Source: Spirochaetota bacterium (GTDB taxonomy: Bacteria; Spirochaetota; UBA4802; UBA5550). From it: DNA of 46,683 nucleotides. The DNA is taken from contig JAKLIV010000011.1 of NCBI GenBank assembly GCA_022709405.1, positions 1 through 46,683 on the forward strand. Direction: 5' to 3'. Below, piece after piece: positions 26,376 through 34,941 of the stretch (its first letter is position 1; every line of letters starts with the position of its first letter). Made by a program: the position numbers and the translations under genes. The notes beneath the pieces were generated by a model, which saw only the letters and a list, made by a program, of their open reading frames with translations, was not told where the DNA came from and made no database searches.

Positions 26376-27170
26376 ATGAAAAAATCAATATTCATCCCCG
26401 CCATTTACATCATGCTCAGCATGCTCTTTCTCTTCGCCGCATGCTCATCGGCCCCGAAGAAGGAGGAGGCGCCGCACGAGATGACCGTCAGGACCCTGGA
26501 GGATTTCTTCGTCAGGTGCGAGCAGGACGTCAACCGGGCGGCGAAGGTCGTGCTTGACAACGACATCATCAAGAACCTCACCCACCTCAAGATGATGGAC
26601 GGCGGCGGCCGGCATTACTACCTTCTGGAAAGGGAATCGATCTCGGCCATGATCAGCGCGGTCACCGTGGGCGTCTACGCTGACTACGTCCTCATCAACA
26701 AGGACGGGGACATCATCTACACCCGGCAGAACGACGACATTTTCGGCAAGAACGTGCGCACGAGCCTTGCCAAGACCCCGCTCAAGGCCTGCTACGAAAA
26801 CCGCGACGTGCCGGTGTTCTTTCACGACGTGACCACGCTCAACGAATTCGACGGCAAATACTACATACTGGTCTCGACCAAGGTCAAGGGCGGCGACACG
26901 GTCCCGGGAATCATCATCCTGCAGTTCGACGTGGAGAAGCTGCGCAGCGTGCTTGACATGAAGACCGACATCATCGGGTTTGACGGCCTGTACCGACTCT
27001 CGGGAAAAAACGTCGCGCCGCTGACCCCCTATGAAGGATACGGAAGCATCGGCACCGAAAAACTGAAAATGCTCAACCAGTACGCGGTCACCCTTCCCTC
27101 GGGCTCGCCGGTCCTGTGCCGCTACTTCTCGCACAGCAGCATCGAGTGGATTCTGGTCAAGGGGAATTAA
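26376..27170 (+). CDS. lipoprotein with Cache-like sensor domain
   Basis: 264 residues. The signal peptide ends with the lipobox FAAC, then SSAPKKEEAPHE. The mature protein has a long N-terminal helix followed by a PAS-like Cache fold: GVYADYVLINKDGDIIYTRQ, then FGKNV and the strand YYILVSTKVKGG. Cache domains bind small molecules outside the cytoplasm, but here no membrane-spanning or output domain follows. It may be a stand-alone binding protein. Its stop codon overlaps the last four bases of the convergent GNAT gene. Confidence 0.75.
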   Translation: MKKSIFIPAIYIMLSMLFLFAACSSAPKKEEAPHEMTVRTLEDFFVRCEQDVNRAAKVVLDNDIIKNLTHLKMMDGGGRHYYLLERESISAMISAVTVGVYADYVLINKDGDIIYTRQNDDIFGKNVRTSLAKTPLKACYENRDVPVFFHDVTTLNEFDGKYYILVSTKVKGGDTVPGIIILQFDVEKLRSVLDMKTDIIGFDGLYRLSGKNVAPLTPYEGYGSIGTEKLKMLNQYAVTLPSGSPVLCRYFSHSSIEWILVKGN

Positions 27171-27646
27171 AGACTCTTTTCCATGATGCACACGGTAAAC
27201 GGCAGATGACTGAAGCGTTTTATTTCGCGTTCGACGAATCCGAAACCGCCGTACCATTCCTTTAAAACGGCATGCTCGCCGATGATCCCGATCGAAACCG
27301 TTGTGCCGCCGCTTTTCCTGATGAAATCCAACGCATATTGAATCAGCCTCGCCCCGTTCGAATCATGGCGATGCCGCGGCAGCACGGCCAGCTTCTCGAT
27401 GAAGAACAGGCCGCTGCCGGAGTTCTCGACAGCGACGAACCCGATCTGGACATCGTTCAGGAACAATCCGAAAAGGGAAACGCCCTTTTCCCTCAATTGC
27501 TTCAAATTTTCCAGCGTCATGAAAGACGGATGCGTCGGACAGTTGGACACAGTCAGCCTGAACTCGTCGGCCACGGTTCTGAACGATTCCCTGATCACCG
27601 CGAGGCTGTCGAGAAGTTCTTTTTCTGTAAAAATCTCTTTTATCAT
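27167..27646 (-). CDS. GNAT family N-acetyltransferase
   Basis: 159 residues with a GNAT fold. A V-V-like beta strand (GLFFIEKLAVLP) leads into the acetyl-CoA-binding loop RHRHDSNGARLI (canonical R/Q-x-x-G-x-G/A). A second half contains AVLKEWYGGFGFVERE, the usual W/F-Y-x-x-x-G-F-x element. The donor is probably acetyl-CoA and the acceptor is unknown. Single gene on the minus strand, converging with the Cache-like lipoprotein gene. Confidence 0.87.
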   Translation of the reverse strand: MIKEIFTEKELLDSLAVIRESFRTVADEFRLTVSNCPTHPSFMTLENLKQLREKGVSLFGLFLNDVQIGFVAVENSGSGLFFIEKLAVLPRHRHDSNGARLIQYALDFIRKSGGTTVSIGIIGEHAVLKEWYGGFGFVEREIKRFSHLPFTVCIMEKSL

Positions 27647-27866
27647 TTCGAGCTCACAGCGAATACGTTATCATGTTTTTATAATAATCGTCAATACATA
27701 TCCCGGGACCCTCAACCCGGATAATTCAGTGTTTTTCCGGACGACCGGTCCTGAAAATCGTTGACCGGAAACCAATTTTTCACCGATAGTATACCTGTAC
27801 TGACGCCATAGACCCGGACCGGGACGGCCTCTCGGCCGGGCGAATTATTAGCATTTCCCATAATAG

Positions 27867-28994
27867 ATGAAAAAATTCACCTGTACAATCATAATCGCGC
27901 TCGCGCTTCATGGAGCGGCAAACGCCGAAAAACTGTATTTCTATACCGGCAAAAAGTACGGGTATGAATACGTTTTCAATCCCCTGAACCTCATCTTCAA
28001 CGCGGGCTTCGACATACTTCAGTGCAGGGAGGGCGACGAGCGGGACCTTTTCAGCATCCCCTATGGCAGGGCCATGGACAACATGCTCATGAACCTGAAA
28101 AACCCGGCAAAAGCGATCGGCGTGTACGGCCCGAAAGCCTTCGTGATGGAGGAGGTCTTTCCGCTGACGTTCAGCGAAAACGCACGGTGGTGGCCCAACT
28201 ACCAGCTCCACTTCATTGGGGGGTGCGTGACCTTCACCTATCTGCACGATTATTTCGCGTATCACGGATACGAGAACCCGGACTTTTTCGCGGCCCTTGC
28301 ATACTGGGCCTTCCACTTCACCAACGAGGTCGTCGAAAACAACTACCGGAAGGGCTACACGTGCGACGCCGTGGCCGACATCTACATCTTCGACATCGCA
28401 GGCATGCTGATGGGCCTTTCCCCCAAGGCCCGGCGCTTCTTCTCGAAAAAGCTGAACATGGCCGACTGGTCAATGCAGCCCATGTTCATCGGCGACGACC
28501 TGCGGCTCGAAAACGCCGGGCAGTATTACTCCATAAAATGGCTCCTGCCGTTCAGCGAGAACAGGAACTGGCACCTCTTCTATTACTGGGGTCTGAATTT
28601 CGTCCTGGGGCTTTCGTACAAGTTCGACAGGGGATACGCGCTCTCGTTCGGGGCCGGCATCCGTTCAAAGGGAATCAAGCTGCAGGATTTCAAGACGGGC
28701 AAATCGACGATGGTATGGGTCTACACCGGTGGCATTTTCTTCGACAAGAACAACTCCCTGCTCGCGTCTCTTATCGTGAACGTCAACTACTACGAGGCCG
28801 TACAGCTGAACATCTACCCGGGGCTGTTTCCGGATTCGGAAGTTTCACCGGGAGTCTTTCTCGCGGTTTCCGAAGACCTGTCGATGAAATTCGGAATACT
28901 GTTCAACTACACCTTCAGCGAATCCCTGTACCGGGGAAAGCTGCATTTCTTCAAGCATGACAAGCTCGCGCGACTGACAAGAGAAAGCATCTGA
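27867..28994 (+). CDS. exported envelope protein, probable outer-membrane beta barrel
   Basis: 375 residues with a cleavable signal peptide (MKKFTCTIIIALALHGAANA, AxA-type site). The mature part has many Tyr, Trp and Phe residues. The second half (about 230-360) shows alternating hydrophobic strands such as LFYYWGLNFVLGLSYKFDRG, ALSFGAGIRSKG, VWVYTGGIFFD and MKFGILFNYTFSE, typical of a small beta barrel. The first half contains DAVADIYIFDIAGMLMG and could be a periplasmic or inner-membrane-facing domain. No family recognised. The start has no strong ribosome site. Confidence 0.7.
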   Translation: MKKFTCTIIIALALHGAANAEKLYFYTGKKYGYEYVFNPLNLIFNAGFDILQCREGDERDLFSIPYGRAMDNMLMNLKNPAKAIGVYGPKAFVMEEVFPLTFSENARWWPNYQLHFIGGCVTFTYLHDYFAYHGYENPDFFAALAYWAFHFTNEVVENNYRKGYTCDAVADIYIFDIAGMLMGLSPKARRFFSKKLNMADWSMQPMFIGDDLRLENAGQYYSIKWLLPFSENRNWHLFYYWGLNFVLGLSYKFDRGYALSFGAGIRSKGIKLQDFKTGKSTMVWVYTGGIFFDKNNSLLASLIVNVNYYEAVQLNIYPGLFPDSEVSPGVFLAVSEDLSMKFGILFNYTFSESLYRGKLHFFKHDKLARLTRESI

Positions 28995-29106
28995 CCCCGC
29001 AAACAGCCGCAGACGTCAACGGTTCCCGTGTTTACAAAAAAATCTTCTTGTTTTACTGATGTCCGGTTGTATTAATGTGTCATTCTTGCCGCAGGGGATA
29101 AAGGCG

Positions 29107-30696
29107 ATGCGCATAATACTGACCGGGCCCAAGGGTACGGGTAAAAGCACGCTGGGAGCGAAGCTCGCGGAGCTTCTGGGCGCGCCCTTTCTGGAAACCG
29201 ACCACCACATCGAGCACCTGTACGCGTCCTTCCACGGAGGAAAAAAGACCTGCCGGGAAATATACAGGGCCGAAGGGGAGAAGGTCTTCCGCGAGCTCGA
29301 GCGCCGCGCCGTATTCGACCTCGCGACAAGGGACTGGTGCCTGATCTCCACCGGGGGAGCGACCATGCTCGACTGCGACGTGCGCAGGGCCCTGTGCGGG
29401 AACTCCTGCATCGTGCTGCTGAAAGCCGACGAGGACCTGCTCTGGAAAAGGATCGCGGCCAACGGAATCCCGCCCTTTCTCGAAGGGGATGACGGCCCGC
29501 GTAAAAACCGGGAGCGCAACGCGTCAATTTACGAGGCAATCGGAAAAACGGCCGACATCGTCTTCGTGGTGAACGAAGAAAACCAGGACCGCTCGCACGA
29601 ACTCCTGGCCGACGACTTGTCCTCATGGTTCATGCTGAAGATGGTCTCGCCCAGCACGTTCGGCGAAATAATCCGCACGACCACGTTCGGCGAAAGCCAC
29701 GGGAAGGCCCTGGGCGCGGTGCTCGACGGCGTGCGTCCCGGCGTCGATCTTTCCGAGGCCGACATTCAGGCCGAGCTCGACCGCCGCAGGCCGGGCCAGA
29801 GCAAAGTCACGACCCAGCGCGGCGAATCCGACCGCGTCGAGATACTCTCCGGGGTGTTCGAGGGCAAAACCACCGGCTCCCCCATATGCATGATCGTGTA
29901 CAACCGCGACCAGGACTCCTCGAAGTACGAAGCGCTCCGCGACGTGTTCCGCCCCGGGCACGCGGATTTCACGTTCTGGAAAAAATACGGGATCCGCGAC
30001 CACCGCGGCGGCGGCCGCTCGTCGGGCCGCGAGACCGTAGGGCGCGTCGCTTCCGGCGCTGCAGCGAAAAAGATCCTCGCCTCCCGCGGCGTACAGGTGA
30101 CCGCGTTCGCGCAGGAGATCGCGGGCGTCGCAGGCGAAAAGGAAGATCTGATGAATATTGAAGCCAACCCGGTGCGCGCCGCCGATCCGGACAGGGCCCA
30201 TGACATGGAAATGGCCGTGATCGAGGCGAGAAAGCATAAGGATTCGGTCGGCGGAGTGGTCAAGCTCCTTATCAGGAACGTCCCGGCCGGCATCGGCGAC
30301 CCGGTCTTTTTCAAGCTCGACGCCCGCCTCGCCATGGCGATGTTCTCGATCGGCGCGGTCAAGGGCGTCGAGATCGGCGCGGGGTTCTCTGCGGCCCGCA
30401 TGAAGGGCAGCGAGAACAACGACGCAATGGCCGCAGGGTCTTTTCTTTCCAACAACGCGGGCGGCATACTCGGGGGGATTTCGACCGGGCAGGAGATCGT
30501 GCTTCGCGTTGCGGTCAAGCCGACCCCGTCCATCGAGCTGCCCCAGAAAACCATTGACACCGGCGGGGCCGCCCGGACTATATCCATCGAGGGAAGGCAC
30601 GACCCCTGCATCGTGCCGCGCGTCATCCCGGTTATCGAGGCCATGGCCGCGCTCGTGATACTCGACGCCATGGAAATCCAGGAACGGATGAAATGA
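29107..30696 (+). CDS. aroC: shikimate kinase-like / chorismate synthase fusion
   Basis: 529 residues from the ATG at 29107 (AGGGG nine bases upstream), rather than 29059. Residues 1-165 are a shikimate-kinase-like domain: P-loop GPKGTGKST (7-15), ETDHHIE (30-36), REIYRAEGEKVFRELE (50-65) and STGGATM (81-87). Residues about 182-529 are complete chorismate synthase: GESHG (195-199), RRRPGQ, RPGHADFTFWKKYGIRDHRG, GGGRSSGRETVGRVA, and the C-terminal GRHDPCIVPRVIPVIEAM. The two domains do steps five and seven of the shikimate pathway, not consecutive ones. The kinase part is unusual: DxD is ETD, GGG is GGA, and the lid has IPPFL where an Arg is expected. Overlaps ribF by four bases. Confidence 0.92.
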   Translation: MRIILTGPKGTGKSTLGAKLAELLGAPFLETDHHIEHLYASFHGGKKTCREIYRAEGEKVFRELERRAVFDLATRDWCLISTGGATMLDCDVRRALCGNSCIVLLKADEDLLWKRIAANGIPPFLEGDDGPRKNRERNASIYEAIGKTADIVFVVNEENQDRSHELLADDLSSWFMLKMVSPSTFGEIIRTTTFGESHGKALGAVLDGVRPGVDLSEADIQAELDRRRPGQSKVTTQRGESDRVEILSGVFEGKTTGSPICMIVYNRDQDSSKYEALRDVFRPGHADFTFWKKYGIRDHRGGGRSSGRETVGRVASGAAAKKILASRGVQVTAFAQEIAGVAGEKEDLMNIEANPVRAADPDRAHDMEMAVIEARKHKDSVGGVVKLLIRNVPAGIGDPVFFKLDARLAMAMFSIGAVKGVEIGAGFSAARMKGSENNDAMAAGSFLSNNAGGILGGISTGQEIVLRVAVKPTPSIELPQKTIDTGGAARTISIEGRHDPCIVPRVIPVIEAMAALVILDAMEIQERMK

Positions 30697-31643
30697 AAAT
30701 CTACCATACGATACCGGACAACAAGAACCTGTTCAAGAACCCGGTCGTGACCATCGGCAACTTCGACGGCGTGCATGTCGGGCACCGGACGATTTTCACG
30801 AAGCTCCTCGAACGCGCCAGGAAAATTTCCGGAGACGCGGTGGTCATCACGTTCTCGTCCCATCCCAGGAAAGTCCTCTATCCCGACATACCGCTGAAGA
30901 TAATCACCACCTCGGACGAAAAGGTCAACGCGCTGTTCGGCCTGGGGATCGACAACATCATCATGCTGCACTTCACCAGGGAAATGGCCCAGATGAGCGC
31001 CGGGGATTTCTACAACGACATCCTGATCACGAAGATCGACGCGCGCGAGCTGGTCATCGGCTATGACCACGCGTTCGGCAAAAACCGCGAAGGGACCATC
31101 GAATTTCTCACCGCGCTGTGCTCCCGGACAGGCATAGGCCTGACGCGCGTCGACGAGGAGATGATCGGGGACAGGCCCATATCGTCGACCTGGCTCCGCC
31201 GGATAATCGAAGACGGCGACATCCCCACGGCCAGAAAGCTCCTGGGCCGCAATTATTCCCTGTCGGGCATGGTGGTCAGGGGAGAAGGCCGCGGCGGCAG
31301 GCTCCTGGGATTCCCGACCGCGAACATCCTGCCGGACGACGAGGACAAGGTCATCCCCGCGCTGGGGTCGTATTCGATCGTCGCGGTTCTGCCGGGCGGG
31401 CGCAGGATCGGGGGTATGCTGAACATCGGTTTCAATCCCACTTTCTCAGCGGGCAGGCAGACCATCGAGGCGCACCTTTTCGGCTTCAGTGAAGACATCT
31501 ACGACACCGCGATAACGGTCGAATTCGTGGGCAGGATCAGGCCCGAAAAACGCTTCGATTCGCCCGAAGAGCTCATCGCCCAGCTCAGGACCGACCGGGC
31601 CACAGCAATGGCCCAGCTCGAGGAGCATGATAAGAAAAAATGA
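30693..31643 (+). CDS. ribF: bifunctional riboflavin kinase / FAD synthetase
   Basis: 316 residues. The N-terminal FAD synthetase domain (about 1-170) has the nucleotide-binding motif TIGNFDGVHVGH (20-31) and the ISSTWLRRII signature (about 167-176). The C-terminal riboflavin kinase domain (about 185-310) contains GRGGRLLGFPTANI and NIGFNPTF. It makes FMN and FAD from riboflavin. The ATG overlaps the aroC stop (ATGA), and AGGAACGG inside aroC serves as ribosome site. Confidence 0.97.
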   Translation: MKIYHTIPDNKNLFKNPVVTIGNFDGVHVGHRTIFTKLLERARKISGDAVVITFSSHPRKVLYPDIPLKIITTSDEKVNALFGLGIDNIIMLHFTREMAQMSAGDFYNDILITKIDARELVIGYDHAFGKNREGTIEFLTALCSRTGIGLTRVDEEMIGDRPISSTWLRRIIEDGDIPTARKLLGRNYSLSGMVVRGEGRGGRLLGFPTANILPDDEDKVIPALGSYSIVAVLPGGRRIGGMLNIGFNPTFSAGRQTIEAHLFGFSEDIYDTAITVEFVGRIRPEKRFDSPEELIAQLRTDRATAMAQLEEHDKKK

Positions 31644-32160
31644 ACTGCTGAAAAACCCCGAAACCGGGATTTTTCATTCGCCCGTCGGCCCCATCGGCCT
31701 GGGCGCGAACACCGGCGGGCTCGGCTTCTGCGTTTTCCTGGACGGTCTGCGTCCGCTCCCGGCCTCTTTCAGGACCGGTCCGGGAAAAAACGCTTCAATC
31801 CACATAACACTCGCGCTGGAATTTCTGGACAGGTACTTCTCGGGCGCGCCGGTCGATATCGGCGAGAGTATCGCGAAAGGTCTCGTGTTCGATTTCGATG
31901 GTTTCACCGACCGGGAAAAAGAAGTCTACCGGACGCTTCTTGGCATCCCATGGGGAAAAACCATAAGCTACAGGGACCTTGCAGCCAGGTCAGGCTGCCC
32001 GAACGGAGCGAGGTTTGCGGGCAACACCATGGCGAAAAACAGGTTCCCGGTCCTCGTCCCCTGCCACCGGGTCATACGGTCCGACGGAACCCTGGGGCGT
32101 TACTCCAGTGGAGAGCACATTAAAAAGAAACTGCTGGAAATGGAAGAAAGATTTTTTTAA
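31627..32160 (+). CDS. ogt: methylated-DNA--protein-cysteine methyltransferase
   Basis: 177 residues. The C-terminal DNA-binding domain (about 92-175) carries the active site PCHRV with Cys146, preceded by RFAGNTMAKNRFPVLV and the helix SYRDLAARSGCPNGA. It removes alkyl groups from O6-methylguanine by suicidal transfer to Cys146. The gene overlaps the end of ribF by 17 bases, with GAGGAG immediately before the ATG. Whether it is best named Ogt or Ada C-terminal-like depends on phylogeny. Confidence 0.93.
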   Translation: MIRKNELLKNPETGIFHSPVGPIGLGANTGGLGFCVFLDGLRPLPASFRTGPGKNASIHITLALEFLDRYFSGAPVDIGESIAKGLVFDFDGFTDREKEVYRTLLGIPWGKTISYRDLAARSGCPNGARFAGNTMAKNRFPVLVPCHRVIRSDGTLGRYSSGEHIKKKLLEMEERFF

Positions 32161-32248
32161 TAAAAAAGTGCGTGACAATTTATGCTTGAAAAATGGATGA
32201 TACAATATATATTTGTTTCAAATCAGACGTCCGATTAAAGGTTCACCC

Positions 32249-32578
32249 ATGATCGATCCAAATACTTTCCAGATCACCGACCTCGAAAAAGTCACGATAA
32301 TCGCGGTAGACGGAGACCTCGAGATCACCAACATCAAGAGGTTCGAAGAATGGATTCTCGACATCGGAAACAAGACAAACAAGGACATCGCCCTCGATTT
32401 TTCGAAAGTCAACTATCTCGATTCCTCGGGGATTTCAGTCCTTCTCAAGCTCTCTAAAATACTCAGACAGAAGAAGAAAAAACTTCAGCTCACCAAGCTC
32501 CCCGAAAGAATATCCCAGATACTCGAACTGAGCTCGCTCGTCGACGAGCTTGAAGAAAACAAGATCGAGATCATCTGA
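32249..32578 (+). CDS. STAS-domain anti-sigma factor antagonist
   Basis: 109 residues from the ATG at 32249 (AAAGG upstream); a longer frame begins at 32213. A single STAS domain with the phosphorylation loop VNYLDSSGISVLLKL, in which the second Ser of DSSG is the residue normally phosphorylated by an anti-sigma kinase. It should act in a partner-switching pathway controlling a sigma factor or a phosphatase. No kinase or phosphatase gene is adjacent. The gene ends two bases before the convergent guaA stop. Confidence 0.92.
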   Translation: MIDPNTFQITDLEKVTIIAVDGDLEITNIKRFEEWILDIGNKTNKDIALDFSKVNYLDSSGISVLLKLSKILRQKKKKLQLTKLPERISQILELSSLVDELEENKIEII

Positions 32579-32580
32579 AA

Positions 32581-34146
32581 TCACTCCCACTCGATCGTGC
32601 TGGGCGGCTTTGAAGAAATGTCGTAGACCACCCGGTTGATCCCCTTGACCTCGTTGATGATCCTGTTCGAAATCTTTCTCAGTATTCCCTCGGGCAGGTA
32701 GGCCCAGTCTGCGGTCATCGCGTCCACCGACGTGACCCCGCGTATCGCAATGACGTTTTCGTAGGTCCTCTTGTCTCCCATCACGCCGACAGACCTGACC
32801 GGGAGAAAGACCGCGAATATCTGCCACAGGAGGTCGTACAGTCCCGCCTCTCTTATTTCGGTAATCAGAATGTCGTCGGCCTCCTGTAATATCTTTATGC
32901 GCTGCGGGGTCACCTCGCCGATTATGCGGATCGCGAGTCCCGGGCCCGGGAAAGGGTGCCTGCGCACGAGCTCATCCGCCATGCCGAGCTCCCGGCCCAG
33001 CTCCCTGACCTCGTCCTTGAACAGCTCCTTCAGGGGCTCGATCACTTTACCCGACTTGATGAGCTTGAGCACCTCGGGCACGCGGTTGTGATGGCTCTTG
33101 ATCGTGTCGCTGGGCCCCTTTGTCGAGACCGATTCTATCACGTCCGGATACAGGGTCCCCTGCGCCAGAAAATCGAAGCGGCCGATCTTTTTGGCCTCCT
33201 CCATGAACACCTCTATGAACTCCCTTCCGATGATCCTGCGTTTTTTCTCGGGCTCCTCGACGCCCTTGAGCTTGCCGAGGAAGCGCTTCGACGCGTCGAC
33301 GTGGATGAGGTTCAGCTTCATGTGCTTCCTGAAACGCTCGATCACCTTCCGGGACTCGTCCTTCCTGAGCACGCCGTTGTCGACGAACACGCAGTAGAGC
33401 CGGTCGCCGATCGCCCTCTGGAGCAGCATCGCGGTCACCGAGGAGTCGACGCCGCCCGAAAGGCCCAGGAGCACGGTCCCGTCGCCGACCTCCTGTTTTA
33501 TGGCCTCGACCGAGGTCTCGATGAACGAGCGCATGGTCCAGGTGGGCTTCAGGCCGCATATCCTGAAAAGAAAGTTCTTGAGCACGCGGCCGCCGTTGAC
33601 CGTATGGTACACCTCGGGGTGGAACTGCACGCCGTAGATCTTTTTGCTCTCATCGCCGATGGCGGCTATCTCTGCGTTTTCTGACGAGGCGAGAACAGTG
33701 AATCCCCTCGGGGGCGCGACCACCTTGTCGCCGTGGCTCATCCACACCGTTTCCTTTTTCCTGAGGCCCGTGAACAGGGGAGATTTGCCGGCGATGTTGA
33801 TGACGGCCCTGCCGTATTCCTTCGATTTCGCCGCCTCGCTCGACCCCCTGAACGCATTGACCACCAGGTACAGGCCGTAGCATATCCCGAGCACCGGGAC
33901 GCCCAGCCTGAAAATCCCCTCGTCGACCCTGGGCGCTCCTTTCTCGTACAACGACGATGGGCCGCCCGAGAGTATGATCGCCGCCGGCATTTCCTTCTGG
34001 ATGTCGGCGAGCGGATGAAAGAAGGGCACGATTTCGGCGTACACGTTCATCTCGCGGATGCGCCGCGCGATGAGCTGGGTGTACTGCGAGCCGAAATCGA
34101 GGATGACGACCCGTTCCTTTGGGATACTGATGGCGTGTTCTATCAT
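32581..34146 (-). CDS. guaA: GMP synthase (glutamine-hydrolysing)
   Basis: 521 residues. The class I glutamine amidotransferase domain (about 10-195) has the nucleophile Cys89 in LGICYG, and His176 and Glu178 in QFHPEVY. The ATP pyrophosphatase domain carries the PP-loop SGGVDSS (230-236). The dimerisation domain ends with the conserved SSKPPSTIEWE. It converts XMP to GMP. It follows purE with a 19-base gap, so purE-guaA is a small purine operon. Confidence 0.98.
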   Translation of the reverse strand: MIEHAISIPKERVVILDFGSQYTQLIARRIREMNVYAEIVPFFHPLADIQKEMPAAIILSGGPSSLYEKGAPRVDEGIFRLGVPVLGICYGLYLVVNAFRGSSEAAKSKEYGRAVINIAGKSPLFTGLRKKETVWMSHGDKVVAPPRGFTVLASSENAEIAAIGDESKKIYGVQFHPEVYHTVNGGRVLKNFLFRICGLKPTWTMRSFIETSVEAIKQEVGDGTVLLGLSGGVDSSVTAMLLQRAIGDRLYCVFVDNGVLRKDESRKVIERFRKHMKLNLIHVDASKRFLGKLKGVEEPEKKRRIIGREFIEVFMEEAKKIGRFDFLAQGTLYPDVIESVSTKGPSDTIKSHHNRVPEVLKLIKSGKVIEPLKELFKDEVRELGRELGMADELVRRHPFPGPGLAIRIIGEVTPQRIKILQEADDILITEIREAGLYDLLWQIFAVFLPVRSVGVMGDKRTYENVIAIRGVTSVDAMTADWAYLPEGILRKISNRIINEVKGINRVVYDISSKPPSTIEWE

Positions 34147-34165
34147 TGTTTTCCTCGCGGCTGAA

Positions 34166-34687
34166 TCATTTCATGGTTTCGATGTATTTCCTGTACCCGA
34201 GAGCGGCAAGCTTCTCGCTTCGTTCGGCTATCTTCGCCGCGTTCTTCTCGCGGAAGCGGGCGATCTTTTCTTTCAGTGAATCGTCGGCCAGCGCGAGCAC
34301 GCTCAGGGCGAAAAGCGCGGCGTTCGCCCCGCCCGCCTTTCCCGCTGGCATGGCCGCAACCGGGACCCCGGCCGGCATCTGTATGATCGACAGGATCGAG
34401 TCGAGGCCGCCCGAAATCGCCGTTTCGATCGGGATGCCGATGACCGGCAGGGACGTGTGCGCTGCGACAACGCCGGGAAGGTGGGCCGCGCCGCCGGCCG
34501 CGGCGATGATCACCCGGACGCCCCGCTTTTCGGCGCCCGTGGCCCATTCCAGGGTGCGTTCCGGGGAGCGGTGCGCAGACGAGACGACGATCTCGTAATC
34601 GACGCCGAACTCGTCGAGGGTCTCGAAACAGTTCCGGATTTTCGGTAGATCTGAGTCGCTTCCGAGTATTATCCCTATCAGCGGCAT
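34166..34687 (-). CDS. purE: N5-carboxyaminoimidazole ribonucleotide mutase
   Basis: 173 residues from the ATG at 34687, eight bases after GAGAGG; the frame extends to 34756 but that extension is not typical. Motifs: GIILGSDSDLP (5-15), VVSSAHRSPERT with the catalytic His, and AAAGGAAHLPGVVAAHT. It rearranges N5-CAIR to CAIR in purine synthesis; class I type. Start of the purE-guaA unit. The upstream gap 34757-34941 holds no other gene. Confidence 0.96.
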   Translation of the reverse strand: MPLIGIILGSDSDLPKIRNCFETLDEFGVDYEIVVSSAHRSPERTLEWATGAEKRGVRVIIAAAGGAAHLPGVVAAHTSLPVIGIPIETAISGGLDSILSIIQMPAGVPVAAMPAGKAGGANAALFALSVLALADDSLKEKIARFREKNAAKIAERSEKLAALGYRKYIETMK

Positions 34688-34941
34688 AGGCCGAACCTCT
34701 CTGTCATGATTTTTAAAACAGGCAGTAAAAATGCATCCGCACCGCATTATTGTCAATCATGAAATGGCGCGCACCGTGCCCGGGGCGACGAAAAAACCCG
34801 ATTATTGGAGGTGCCCATAAAAGTGTTGACTAATTGTTCAGTACGGATAGATAGTAATAATCCTTATTGCTCTTATAAAAAAATAACATCGGTTTGATTC
34901 GCCCGTTACGGGCGGGCGTGTTCCATTTCGGCCGGCATGAC

